From assembly GCA_015057625.1 (NCBI GenBank), contig SVDZ01000007.1:87021-151020 (forward strand): a stretch of DNA of 64,000 nucleotides. The letters are read 5' to 3'. Each line of letters opens with the position of its first letter. The stretch's first letter is position 1. Shown in pieces: positions 1-8,182 of this stretch. A program made the translations under genes and the position numbers. This DNA is from Lachnospiraceae bacterium (GTDB lineage: Bacteria; Bacillota; Clostridia; Lachnospirales; Lachnospiraceae). The notes beneath the pieces were generated by a model. The model was not told the DNA's origin. It saw only the letters and a program-made list of their open reading frames with translations, and ran no database searches.

Positions 1-653
1 TGGGCACATTTAACCTGTCCGCTTCCCACATGTATAGGGGAAACCACAATTTTGTCCGGATTTATTTCATTTACCAAAAAACATACATTTAAAATATCTG
101 AGATTGCATCTTTGTTTCCCACCTCATGGAAATGAATCTCTTGAACATCTTTTCCGTGAGCCTTCGCTTCTGCCTTGGCTATAAGTTTATACACCATAAG
201 AGCATCATCTTTGACCTTTTGCGGCGCATCTATTCCACTTATGATGTTTGCAATTTCATCCATCCCTGTGTGATGGTGGTGGTGATGTTCGTGTGTGTGT
301 TCATGATTGTGATGATGATGGTGGTGGTGCTCATGTTCATGATGTTCATCATGCGGTTCGTGATGGTGGTCGTTCTCATGTGAATGATGTTCGTGATGTT
401 GCTCATGCTCGTGACCGTGGTGGTGCTCATGCACATCCTCACTGTGTTCCTCTTCTCCCCTTACAAGCACTCTCACTCCTGTACCTGTAATTCCACACTT
501 CACTGTGGTTTCTGCCTTCACTTCAACATCTTCAATCCCAAATGAATTCATTTTTCTGACAGCTTCTTCCCTGTCGGGATGCAGTTCAAGCAACGCTGCG
601 GTAAGCATATCTCCTGCCGCACCCATATTGCATTCAATATATAAAGTCTTCAT
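1..653 (-). CDS. larC: LarC nickel-pincer cofactor protein (partial, 3' end off window)
   Basis: The N-terminal 217 codons are present and the reading frame is open to the window edge. The start MKTLYIECNMGAAGDM and the later EIHFHEVG..DAISDI motif are those of LarC (DUF111 family), the CTP-dependent nickel insertase that finishes the nickel-pincer nucleotide cofactor of lactate racemase-type enzymes. Residues about 70-127 form a His-rich insert with roughly 34 His in 58 residues, mostly separated by Glu, which plausibly stores or hands over nickel. It lies 23 bases downstream of larB and is the last gene seen in a nickel uptake/cofactor operon. In some lactobacilli larC is split by a programmed frameshift; the relevant region is outside this window. 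No larA is visible here. Confidence 0.93.
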   Translation of the reverse strand, partial: MKTLYIECNMGAAGDMLTAALLELHPDREEAVRKMNSFGIEDVEVKAETTVKCGITGTGVRVLVRGEEEHSEDVHEHHHGHEHEQHHEHHSHENDHHHEPHDEHHEHEHHHHHHHNHEHTHEHHHHHHTGMDEIANIISGIDAPQKVKDDALMVYKLIAKAEAKAHGKDVQEIHFHEVGNKDAISDILNVCFLVNEINPDKIVVSPIHVGSGQVKCA

Positions 654-676
654 ATTCGATTCATCCTCCGTTTATT

Positions 677-1423
677 CTACCTGTGATTAATCATACTGGC
701 TGTATATGCAGCTCCAAATCCGTTATCTATATTTACCACTGTAACTCCGCTGGCACAGGAGTTAAGCATCGACAATAATGCCGACAAGCCTTCAAATGCA
801 GCTCCGTATCCCACACTGGTTGGCACCGCAATAACAGGACAATCCGCTATCCCTCCTATAACGCTGGCCAGGGCTCCTTCCATTCCTGCGATGGCTATTA
901 TCACATTGGCACTCATTATCTCCTCCATGTGAGACAGGAGTCTGTGTATTCCCGCAACCCCCACATCGTAGAGTCTGACCACCTCATTGCCAAGAGCCAT
1001 AGCTGTGAGCGCCGCCTCCTCTGCCACAGGCATATCGCTGGTTCCTCCGGTGGCAATAATTATTTTACCCTTTCCCGTTGGTTTGGGAATTACCCCTGCA
1101 ATACCCACTCTGCTCAAAGGATCATATGAAAATCCTGAAACATCAGACATAATCTTTGACGCCTCCTCACTCATTCTGGTGATAAGCACGGTTTTTTGAC
1201 CATTTGCAAGAAGTGCTTTTGTTATTTCTTTTATCTGTTCAGGAGTTTTTCCGGCTCCGTATACTACCTCAGTAACTCCCTGCCTTACACCTCTGTGCAA
1301 ATCCAGCTTTGCAAACCCCAAATCTTCTATGGGCTTTTTCTTTATTGAGAGCACTGCCTCGTCAACGCTTATATTTCCATTTTTAACTTCATTCAATAAT
1401 TCAATTAAGTCTGTCTGCTCCAT
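677..1423 (-). CDS. larB: LarB, nickel-pincer cofactor biosynthesis carboxylase
   Basis: A 248-residue protein of the LarB family, which carboxylates and hydrolyses nicotinic acid adenine dinucleotide as the first step of nickel-pincer cofactor synthesis. The N-terminus has the family LDLHRGVRQGVTEVVYG stretch at about residues 40-56. Residues about 120-240 are the PurE-like (AIR carboxylase) domain with ATGGTSDMPVAEEA, AIAGMEGALASV and PTSVGYG. The length is normal for the family. The gene begins 3 bases after the stop of the transporter ATPase and is followed by larC, so it sits in one transcription unit with the Ni transporter. Confidence 0.95.
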   Translation of the reverse strand: MEQTDLIELLNEVKNGNISVDEAVLSIKKKPIEDLGFAKLDLHRGVRQGVTEVVYGAGKTPEQIKEITKALLANGQKTVLITRMSEEASKIMSDVSGFSYDPLSRVGIAGVIPKPTGKGKIIIATGGTSDMPVAEEAALTAMALGNEVVRLYDVGVAGIHRLLSHMEEIMSANVIIAIAGMEGALASVIGGIADCPVIAVPTSVGYGAAFEGLSALLSMLNSCASGVTVVNIDNGFGAAYTASMINHR

Positions 1424-1426
1424 AAG

Positions 1427-2140
1427 CTACCTCTCTACTCCAATCGCCTCAATTCCACCTTCATCCATCAGCTTTTCATCATATAATAATTCACTTGATT
1501 TTCCTCTGGCAAACACCTTTCCCTCTTTAATTATCACCGACTCATCACAAACTTCCTTTGCAAATGTCAGATCATGAGTGGCGATAAGCATGGTGTGTGG
1601 AAGACTCTTAAGTATATTTATTAGCTTTCTTCTTACCTTTGGGTCAAGAAACGCCGTGGGCTCGTCCAAAAGCATCAGCGACGGTTTCATGGCTAACACC
1701 GTTGCAAGCGCCGCCATTCTCTTCTCACCCCCGGACAGGGTAAGTGCCGTTTTGTCCTTTAGCTGTTCAATACCAAGAAGCTTAAGCCTGTCATCAACCC
1801 TGTATTTAATTGTCTCCTCATCTATTCCCATATTTCTCGGACCAAATGCAATATCATCATATATGCTTGGCATAAAAAGTTGATCGTCAGGATTCTGGAA
1901 CAGAAATCCTGTTCGTTTTCTCACTTCTGCAATATTATCCTTTGAGAGTCTGATTCCATCCACAATTATTTCTCCCTCAAAAGAAAGTATCCCCATTACT
2001 GAAAGCAAAAGGCTGGTTTTTCCTGCACCGTTGGCTCCCACAAGAGCCAGATGTTTCCCTTCTTCCAGATTTAGTGAAATATCATCCACGGCTTTATTTC
2101 CATCCGGATACGAAACTGAAAGATTGTTTATATTTAACAT
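1427..2140 (-). CDS. nikO: ECF-type nickel/cobalt transporter ATP-binding protein
   Basis: A 237-residue ABC ATPase of the CbiO/NikO type. Walker A is GANGAGKT (about residues 35-42), the signature is LSGGEKRMAAL and Walker B is LMLLDEPTAFLDP. It powers an energy-coupling-factor metal transporter together with the CbiQ- and CbiM-type proteins encoded just upstream in the same direction. Linkage to larB and larC indicates Ni2+ rather than Co2+ as substrate; that is an inference from context, since the ATPase itself does not decide the metal. Confidence 0.94.
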   Translation of the reverse strand: MLNINNLSVSYPDGNKAVDDISLNLEEGKHLALVGANGAGKTSLLLSVMGILSFEGEIIVDGIRLSKDNIAEVRKRTGFLFQNPDDQLFMPSIYDDIAFGPRNMGIDEETIKYRVDDRLKLLGIEQLKDKTALTLSGGEKRMAALATVLAMKPSLMLLDEPTAFLDPKVRRKLINILKSLPHTMLIATHDLTFAKEVCDESVIIKEGKVFARGKSSELLYDEKLMDEGGIEAIGVER

Positions 2141-2195
2141 ATTATTATCATCCTATATTTTTTTTACTCGGTACACATAACACTAGTTATCTCGG

Positions 2196-2966
2196 TCAGA
2201 TAAAAAGCGTCACAAATACTGTCGGCACTATAACTATCATCATGAATAAGTAATCCGATAACTTCATCTTTTCATTTTGATTTGCATATATTCCGCTTTC
2301 ATAACCTCTGCACACCATTGCCTGGTACACTCGCTCCGCTCTGTTCATACTTCGCACGAAAAGTTGTCCCAAAAAAGAACCCGCATCTTTTATGTGGGGC
2401 CATTTTGCACCGGGGCTCCTAAGTCTGTAAGCCATTATCATGGTATAGGCTTCTTCCACCAAAACTCCCAAATATCTGTAGACCATCTCTATCAGACGCA
2501 CAAACAAAACCGGCACATGCATACGAACCAACTGAGCCGTAAGTTTTGCAAAAGGTGTTGTCGCCACTAAAATAAGCACAGCTGATACGCAAAGCAGGCA
2601 TCTTGCGATTATAGCAAGGGAAGAAATCACTCCTCCGGAAATCGCCACAACGCCAATCGTTACAAGTATTTTTTTGTCAAAAATTATATTGCTTATTCCT
2701 GCAAACAAACAAAAAGGCAAAGCCACAAGAGACTGTGCGAAAATCTTTCTTCCCGGAATCTCTGCTAATGCCGTCACCACTACGGGATAAAACAAAAGCG
2801 GGGACAATGACAATAATCTGTACTTTGTGTGCATCGCCACACACAGAATATAAATCACCGTGACAATTATTTTTGCCATAGGATGTACTCTGTGAATTAT
2901 TGAATTGCCCCTGCTCATTTGTTCAAAGGAATAAACCTTTGATATTTTATTTCTAATGTCCGCCAT
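2196..2966 (-). CDS. nikQ: ECF-type nickel/cobalt transporter transmembrane protein (CbiQ/NikQ)
   Basis: A 256-residue integral membrane T-component of an ECF transporter. Residue MAKIIVTV onward gives several hydrophobic segments, and the cytoplasmic coupling motif region (AYRLRSPG, then ...MVCRGYES) matches the two short Ala-Arg-Gly-type coupling helices of CbiQ. Its start overlaps the end of the upstream cbiM-type gene by 14 bases, indicating translational coupling. It connects the ATPase to the substrate-binding S-component. Confidence 0.93.
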   Translation of the reverse strand: MADIRNKISKVYSFEQMSRGNSIIHRVHPMAKIIVTVIYILCVAMHTKYRLLSLSPLLFYPVVVTALAEIPGRKIFAQSLVALPFCLFAGISNIIFDKKILVTIGVVAISGGVISSLAIIARCLLCVSAVLILVATTPFAKLTAQLVRMHVPVLFVRLIEMVYRYLGVLVEEAYTMIMAYRLRSPGAKWPHIKDAGSFLGQLFVRSMNRAERVYQAMVCRGYESGIYANQNEKMKLSDYLFMMIVIVPTVFVTLFI

Positions 2967-3960
2967 CTACATTCTTCTTTTTCATCTGTGTAATAATAAA
3001 ACCGGTTAAAAGTGCTAATGCGCATGTAAGCAAAGCGCCCACAATACCGGCCACACTTGTTCCGCTTCCGGTTCCTGCTGCAAAATCATAATCAGGCATA
3101 AACGAGAGCGTATTCTGAATCTTCTCGACAAATCCGTAGACTCCGCCACTTGCCTCAAGTTCTGTTGTCCCTGCAACCTTTTCCATTGACCACTCAAGTC
3201 CATCAGGAAATGCAGATGCGAGAAGTGAAAGACCTCCTGCAACAACTGCCGAAAGAACTGCAAAAATAACTGTTACCTTTCCAAGAGAAAGATTTTCAGA
3301 TACTTTTTCTTTATGAACTGAACTCTCTACCAGTTCAGGTCTAACCTGCCATACAAACACAACAACTGCTGCTGTGATGAGTCCCTCTACAAATCCAATG
3401 GCCAGGTGTATCGGCTGCATCATTGCCACAAATGTGCCAAAAGGCAACTCTGTAATTCCTGACGCCAATGTCTCTAATACAACCCCAAAAGCTCCTAACT
3501 GCAATCCAAGCACACAACATAAAATAGACGCACCTGCAAGTTTAGCCTTCGAAATTCCTTTCTTCATAAGCGGTCTGAAAATGAGCGGATACATAATCAG
3601 ACACGGAATAAATCCCATATTGAAAATATTGGCTCCAAGGGCCAATAACCCTCCGTCTGCAAAAAACAGACATTGTATAATAAGTACTGATGCCAATGTC
3701 AAAAAAGCCGGCAATTCACCTAAAAGTGCCGCAAGCATAATCCCTCCGCAGATATGTCCGCTTGAACCGGTTCCCGGTATTGTAAAATTAATCATCTGTG
3801 CCGCAAAAACAAAGGCCCCCGCCACTGCCATCACCGGCAATTTTTTCTGTGATAAATCCATATCTGTAATTTTCTTTGTAGCGTAAACTGTCGCACCTGC
3901 GCTTACTGCCCACATAGCGCCGCCCACTGCAGGCGAAAGCAAAGCATCTGCCATATGCAT
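2953..3960 (-). CDS. nikM: CbiM/NikM nickel-binding component fused to NikN-like C-terminus
   Basis: A 335-residue membrane protein when begun at MHMADALLSP, which follows a GGAGGT ribosome site at good spacing. This start places His at position 2, required in the family for metal binding by the free N-terminus. An in-frame start five codons upstream would destroy this and was rejected. Residues 1 to about 205 are the multi-pass CbiM domain. The C-terminal part has a transmembrane segment, an extracytoplasmic stretch with FPDGLEWSMEKVAG (the NikN/CbiN signature) and a final transmembrane segment, so NikM and NikN are fused. It is the first gene of the nik-lar operon. Confidence 0.94.
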   Translation of the reverse strand: MHMADALLSPAVGGAMWAVSAGATVYATKKITDMDLSQKKLPVMAVAGAFVFAAQMINFTIPGTGSSGHICGGIMLAALLGELPAFLTLASVLIIQCLFFADGGLLALGANIFNMGFIPCLIMYPLIFRPLMKKGISKAKLAGASILCCVLGLQLGAFGVVLETLASGITELPFGTFVAMMQPIHLAIGFVEGLITAAVVVFVWQVRPELVESSVHKEKVSENLSLGKVTVIFAVLSAVVAGGLSLLASAFPDGLEWSMEKVAGTTELEASGGVYGFVEKIQNTLSFMPDYDFAAGTGSGTSVAGIVGALLTCALALLTGFIITQMKKKNVDGGH

Positions 3961-4025
3961 AGTATATACCTCCAAAAATCATATTTAAAAACCTTCAAAG
4001 AATTATCTCGTTTTTCACGTAGATA

Positions 4026-4064
4026 AAAACCCTACTGATATCATTATAATATCTGCAGGGTTTT
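4026..4064 (-). terminator. Intrinsic terminator after thiC
   Basis: Eight-base outer arms (AAAACCCT / AGGGTTTT) with an inner GATAT/ATATC stem. On the minus strand the stem is followed by a short T-rich run. It separates the thiamine operon from the nickel operon and can also act on the plus strand. Confidence 0.7.
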
Positions 4065-4144
4065 CATTAAAGAACTTTTTTTCTTATTTATTGTTTTTTT
4101 CTCTCTTATTATCACAACTGTTTTATAGTTCAAGAACTTCTCAG

Positions 4145-5461
4145 TTATAAAATGTCGATATATTCTCCTGAAAGGGCTTTGTTCATACTCCTTACCGCAC
4201 AGAATTTTCCGCACATGCTGCAAGTATCACTGTGGTCGTCCTCCGGAAGTCTGTCATCTCTGATTCTCTTAGCAGTCTCAGGATCAAGGGCACAATCAAA
4301 CTGAGCATCCCAATCAAGATTTCTTCTGGCATCTGCCATCTTATCGTCAATGTCTCTTGCTCCGGGAATTCCCTTTGCAATATCTGCTGCGTGAGCCGCA
4401 ATCTTTGACGCCACAATTCCCTGTTTAACATCCTCAACATTTGGAAGTGCAAGATGCTCTGCCGGTGTTACGTAACAGAGGAATGCAGCTCCGTTCATAG
4501 CCGCAATAGCTCCACCGATTGCTGATGTAATATGATCATAGCCCGGTGCAATGTCAGTAACAAGTGGTCCTAACACATAGAATGGTGCTCCCATACAAAT
4601 TGTCTGCTGTACCTTCATATTAGCTGCAATCTGATCCATTGGCACATGTCCAGGTCCTTCAACCATAACCTGTACATTGTGATCCCATGCTCTTTTTGTG
4701 AGTTCTCCAAGTCTTACCAGTTCTTCAATCTGGCACACGTCTGTTGCATCTGCAAGACATCCCGGTCTGCAAGCATCACCAAGAGAAACTGTAACATCAT
4801 ACTCCTCACATATATCAAGAATCTCATCATAGTATTCGTAGAATGGGTTCTCCTCACCTGTCATACTCATCCATGCAAACACGAGACTTCCGCCACGGCT
4901 TACAATATTCATCTTACGTTTGTGATTCTTAATCTGATCAATTGTCTTTCTCGTAATTCCACAATGAAGTGTAACGAAATCCACACCATCCTGGGCATGA
5001 AGTCTTACCACGTCAATGAAATCCTTTGCTGTAAGTGTAGACAAATCTCTCTGATAATGAATAACACTGTCATATACAGGAACTGTTCCAATCATGGCCG
5101 GGCATTCTCCTGTAAGTTTCTGTCTGAAAGGCTGTGTGTTTCCATGACTTGAGAGGTCCATAATAGCCTCCGCTCCCATGTTAACAGCACTCATAACCTT
5201 CTGCATCTCAATGTCATAATCCTTGCAATCTCTTGAAATACCAAGGTTAACATTTATCTTTGTTCTGAGCATACTTCCCACACCTTCAGGATTAAGGCAT
5301 TTGTGATTTTTGTTTGCAGGAATCGCAACTTTACCCTCTGCAACCAGTTTCATAAGCTTATCAACCGGCATCTTCTCCTTATCGGCTACTGCCTGAATTT
5401 GTTCTGTCACAATTCCCTTTCTTGCCGCATCCATCTGTGTAGTGTATCCTAAATTACTCAT
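4145..5461 (-). CDS. thiC: Phosphomethylpyrimidine synthase ThiC
   Basis: A radical-SAM enzyme that converts aminoimidazole ribotide to hydroxymethylpyrimidine phosphate in thiamine synthesis. The protein is 438 residues from [16 protein letters not shown]. The C-terminal [11 protein letters not shown] provides the CxxCxxxxC cluster motif of ThiC. The substrate region has [12 protein letters not shown] and [14 protein letters not shown]. This is the short clostridial form without the long N-terminal extension of proteobacterial ThiC. A TTG two codons upstream is closer to the AGGAGG ribosome site (spacing 5 against 11), so the exact start is uncertain by two codons. It lies downstream of thiD under the TPP riboswitch. 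Confidence 0.96.
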   Translation of the reverse strand: MSNLGYTTQMDAARKGIVTEQIQAVADKEKMPVDKLMKLVAEGKVAIPANKNHKCLNPEGVGSMLRTKINVNLGISRDCKDYDIEMQKVMSAVNMGAEAIMDLSSHGNTQPFRQKLTGECPAMIGTVPVYDSVIHYQRDLSTLTAKDFIDVVRLHAQDGVDFVTLHCGITRKTIDQIKNHKRKMNIVSRGGSLVFAWMSMTGEENPFYEYYDEILDICEEYDVTVSLGDACRPGCLADATDVCQIEELVRLGELTKRAWDHNVQVMVEGPGHVPMDQIAANMKVQQTICMGAPFYVLGPLVTDIAPGYDHITSAIGGAIAAMNGAAFLCYVTPAEHLALPNVEDVKQGIVASKIAAHAADIAKGIPGARDIDDKMADARRNLDWDAQFDCALDPETAKRIRDDRLPEDDHSDTCSMCGKFCAVRSMNKALSGEYIDIL

Positions 5462-5510
5462 TATCAAAAAATCCTCCTAAGTTTTTGTTTTTAATATTTG
5501 TTCGTATTAT

Positions 5511-6314
5511 TTATTTTTCAAAATACTCATATGAAAGAACTGCTCCATGATCAAGTGGTCCGTTACCTTTTCCAAGATTGAGGCCGGCTCTCATACAGTC
5601 AGCCACATATCTCTTTGCCAATCTCACAGCCTCAGTCATCTCAAGTCCTTTTGCCAAATTTGATGCAATAGCCGATGACAATGTACATCCGGTTCCGTGA
5701 TTGTTTGAGGAATCAATTCGTTCTCCCTCAATCCAAATCTTATTTCCGTCCATAATCAACAAGTCATTTGCTTCCTCAGTAGCGTGACCTCCCTTGATCA
5801 AAACCGCTGTATCCGGATACCTCTCACCAAGAAGTGTCCCGGCTTTTTCAACGTCCTCTGCATTTTTAATTTTCATTCCACAAAGCACCTCCGCCTCCGG
5901 AATGTTTGGTGTGATAATATCTGCCATTGTAAACAATTCATTTGCAACAATATCCATAGCTTCCACCGGAGTTAAAATCTTTCCGCTAGTCGAAACCATA
6001 ACCGGATCCACCACGATATTCTTAGGTTTATACTGTTTTATCTTATCGCTGACCACTCTGGTAAGTTCTGCATTGCCAAGCATCCCCACCTTCACCGCAT
6101 CCGGAAAAATATCTTCAAAGACGCTGTCAATCTCATTGGCCAAAAACTGAGGTGTTGCCTCCATTATATCTGCCACACCTGTAGTGTTCTGAGCCGTCAG
6201 CGCCGTAATGGCACTCATCCCAAACACTCCATGTGCCAGCATCGTCTTCAAATCTGCCTGTATCCCTGCGCCTCCACTGGAATCACTCCCGGCAATCGTA
6301 AGCACCTTCTTCAT
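5511..6314 (-). CDS. thiD: Hydroxymethylpyrimidine/phosphomethylpyrimidine kinase ThiD
   Basis: A 267-residue ribokinase-fold kinase that phosphorylates HMP and HMP-P for thiamine synthesis. The N-terminus MKKVLTIAGSDSSGGAGIQA is typical, as are DPVMVSTSG, TPNIPEAEVL, VLIKGGH and the anion-hole NNHGTGCTLSSAIA near the C-terminus. The start at 6314 is chosen because GGAGG lies six bases upstream; an in-frame Met six codons earlier has no ribosome site. It is the first gene after the TPP riboswitch and is followed by thiC. Confidence 0.96.
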   Translation of the reverse strand: MKKVLTIAGSDSSGGAGIQADLKTMLAHGVFGMSAITALTAQNTTGVADIMEATPQFLANEIDSVFEDIFPDAVKVGMLGNAELTRVVSDKIKQYKPKNIVVDPVMVSTSGKILTPVEAMDIVANELFTMADIITPNIPEAEVLCGMKIKNAEDVEKAGTLLGERYPDTAVLIKGGHATEEANDLLIMDGNKIWIEGERIDSSNNHGTGCTLSSAIASNLAKGLEMTEAVRLAKRYVADCMRAGLNLGKGNGPLDHGAVLSYEYFEK

Positions 6315-6349
6315 AAAAACCTCCGATTTCAAAATCTATACCATCTGGG

Positions 6350-6387
6350 ACAACAAAGGCACATCCCTAGGGATATGCCTTTGTTGT
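6350..6387 (-). promoter_or_regulatory. Long hairpin between TPP aptamer and thiD start
   Basis: An almost perfect 19-bp inverted repeat centred on CCCTAGGG with essentially no loop, one mismatch in the arms. It lies between the TPP aptamer and the thiD ribosome site. It is not followed by a T-run on the minus strand, so it is not a standard intrinsic terminator. It may be part of the expression platform or an RNA-stabilising element. Confidence 0.6.
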
Positions 6388-6420
6388 TTGAGTATATTTC
6401 ACGAAAATACATTTCATTCA

Positions 6421-6502
6421 AATCCCTACGTTGGCATTATCCAAATCAGGTCCGGTCGGGATGACTACATCCCCTCTCAGCCGGGTCATTCCCCAGCTCC
6501 CA
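6421..6502 (-). promoter_or_regulatory. TPP (THI-box) riboswitch
   Basis: The minus strand reads GGGAGCTGGGG, then CTGAGAGGGG, then GGACCTGATTTGGATAATGC and CAACGTAGGGA. These are the conserved pyrimidine-sensing CUGAGA and the ACCUGAUxxGGxUAAUxCC..CGUAGGGA elements of the thiamine pyrophosphate aptamer. It lies about 110 bases upstream of thiD and should lower thiD-thiC expression when TPP is abundant. Confidence 0.96.
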
Positions 6503-6647
6503 TCTTATTCTTTGTTATTCTATTACAATAACTATGCATTTCGAATTATACTCTGAATATTTATTTTTGTAAATGCTTTTAGCTACTCATTTAATCACAC
6601 ACGAATATCCTTCTTTATCCTTCAAAGAGTTCACAATAGGCCTATAT

Positions 6648-7646
6648 CTACTTAAACATCTTCACAAAAAACTTTCCTGTTTTTGAGAGATCCTTTTTCT
6701 TAATTCCTTTAGTCTTACTTACGCCCTGTTTAATTAGGGCAGATGTCTCATCCTTATTGCAAAAGCTCCACGCTATACAGCTGAGTTTATATTTCTTAAT
6801 TGTTTTAAACCACTTTTTGCCCTCTGCGACATCTACATACCCATTGCCGGATGCCTCACTGATATTGCACTCACTGATAATAACAGGCAAACCTTTTTGT
6901 CTTGTCTTAGCAACTAAATTTCTAAGATCATCCTTATGAGTTGCCGCATAAAAATGAAGAGCGTACATTATATTCTTCTGACCCTTAATCGGACTGCCTG
7001 CAGCCTCGTCTATTCTCTGGCTCCAATTTGGAGTTCCCACAATGATCACTGCCTTCTTATCATTTTTTCTGATAACTTTGATAATCGTATTTGCGTATTT
7101 CTTTATATCCGACCAGGTAGTTCCACCGTTTGGCTCATTGCATATTTCGTACAATACATTGTTGTACTTTTTATATTTTGAAGACATCTTCCGGAAGAAT
7201 TTCTTTGCCTCATCTATATTCGTATTCGGATTGCTGTCATTTAAAATATGCCAGTCAATAATCACGTACATTCCCTCTGCCTTGCACGCCTTAACGCCTC
7301 TGTCTATTACCTCTTCCAAATGCGCCTTGTCTCCACCACTGCAATATCCGTTGTAATCAGATGTGTACATGGCAAGTCTTATGCAGTTAATGCCCATTTT
7401 CTTCAAATCCCTGAAGGCATTTTGATTTACATACTGCTCAAACCAGTTGATGCCATGAGTTGAAAAGCCTTTAAGTCTGAAAGTCTTTCCTTTTTTATCT
7501 ACAAGATTTACACCCTTTACCTTGAGTCTGCCGTGAGCGCTTACCGCAGTTTTACCGGAAGTCTTTGCCAACACTGTGGCCTGTCCACCTCCTACTGCCA
7601 TTACTAACAACACTGCTGCCAATAAAAATGCTAATCTTTTCTTCAT
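6648..7646 (-). CDS. Secreted GH5-family endoglucanase
   Basis: A 332-residue protein with an N-terminal signal peptide (MKKRLAFLLAAVLLVMAVGG, processing probably near ATVLAKT). The rest is a single glycoside hydrolase family 5 barrel. Residues about 40-60 are the family entry GRLKVKGVNLVDKKGK. The acid/base is Glu171 in LYEICNEPNG and the nucleophile is Glu259 in PVIISECNISEASGNG. His65, His231 and Trp132/Trp293 match the substrate cleft. It probably cuts beta-1,4-glucan outside the cell. No carbohydrate-binding module, dockerin or sorting signal is present; the Lys-rich C-terminus may aid wall association. It appears monocistronic. Confidence 0.9.
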   Translation of the reverse strand: MKKRLAFLLAAVLLVMAVGGGQATVLAKTSGKTAVSAHGRLKVKGVNLVDKKGKTFRLKGFSTHGINWFEQYVNQNAFRDLKKMGINCIRLAMYTSDYNGYCSGGDKAHLEEVIDRGVKACKAEGMYVIIDWHILNDSNPNTNIDEAKKFFRKMSSKYKKYNNVLYEICNEPNGGTTWSDIKKYANTIIKVIRKNDKKAVIIVGTPNWSQRIDEAAGSPIKGQKNIMYALHFYAATHKDDLRNLVAKTRQKGLPVIISECNISEASGNGYVDVAEGKKWFKTIKKYKLSCIAWSFCNKDETSALIKQGVSKTKGIKKKDLSKTGKFFVKMFK

Positions 7647-7705
7647 AAAACACCTCCAACTTCATTACCTATCTAATCAGATGAATTTAGCTGTAGATAA
7701 TCTCA

Positions 7706-8149
7706 TCAATTTGCGGCGCTAAAATTATTACGTATAGTAGAAAATCCACCTATTATTGTGAGTATATATCCAATAACCAAATCCTTAATAAAGTCTCCTA
7801 ACACTCCCGCTTCTTTTATTATTCCGGGTAATATTTTCACTATATCTATGAAACTGATTTGATACTCACTTTTCAAATCAAAATACAAACTCATGCACCA
7901 TGAAATATAATTTGCAAAAAATACCATTATAAGCGCAACAACTGCAGATATTATTACTCCTTTTTTATCAAGCTCTCCTCCAAGTATCTCATATCCTTTT
8001 GTAGCACTGGCAATTATTGCCACTCCTGCTATAGCTGCTATAAATCCCAAACGATATATAACAATCCAAATTGCCACACCGACAAGTGATCCGACTATTG
8101 CTCCTATTGTTCCAAGTATAACGTTAGATTCTCTTCCGTAATATCCCAT
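7706..8149 (-). CDS. Four-helix membrane protein of unknown function
   Basis: A 147-residue hydrophobic protein beginning MGYYGRESNVILG. Hydrophobic segments lie at about residues 10-30, 33-50, 64-85 and 120-138, giving four likely transmembrane helices with a short charged loop (LGGELDKKG). A ribosome site (AGAAGGAG) precedes the start. I do not recognise the family. It lies between the GH5 gene and the RNA methyltransferase with no overlap, so context gives no clear role. Confidence 0.7.
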   Translation of the reverse strand: MGYYGRESNVILGTIGAIVGSLVGVAIWIVIYRLGFIAAIAGVAIIASATKGYEILGGELDKKGVIISAVVALIMVFFANYISWCMSLYFDLKSEYQISFIDIVKILPGIIKEAGVLGDFIKDLVIGYILTIIGGFSTIRNNFSAAN

Positions 8150-8182
8150 TTTTTTCTCCTTCTACATTTCTCACACTATTTA

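Noticed and set aside
126..490. Plus-strand frames over the His-rich part of larC
   Set aside because: Val/Met- and Asp-rich translations are the complement of His codons; the real frame is the minus-strand larC.
3374..3886. Plus-strand 170-residue frame within the nickel transporter gene
   Set aside because: Shadow of the clear CbiM gene on the opposite strand; no ribosome site and no family resemblance.
3961..4144. Cobalamin or nickel/cobalt riboswitch upstream of nikMN
   Set aside because: No B12-box or czcD-type (NiCo) motif; only the thiC terminator and AT-rich sequence were found.
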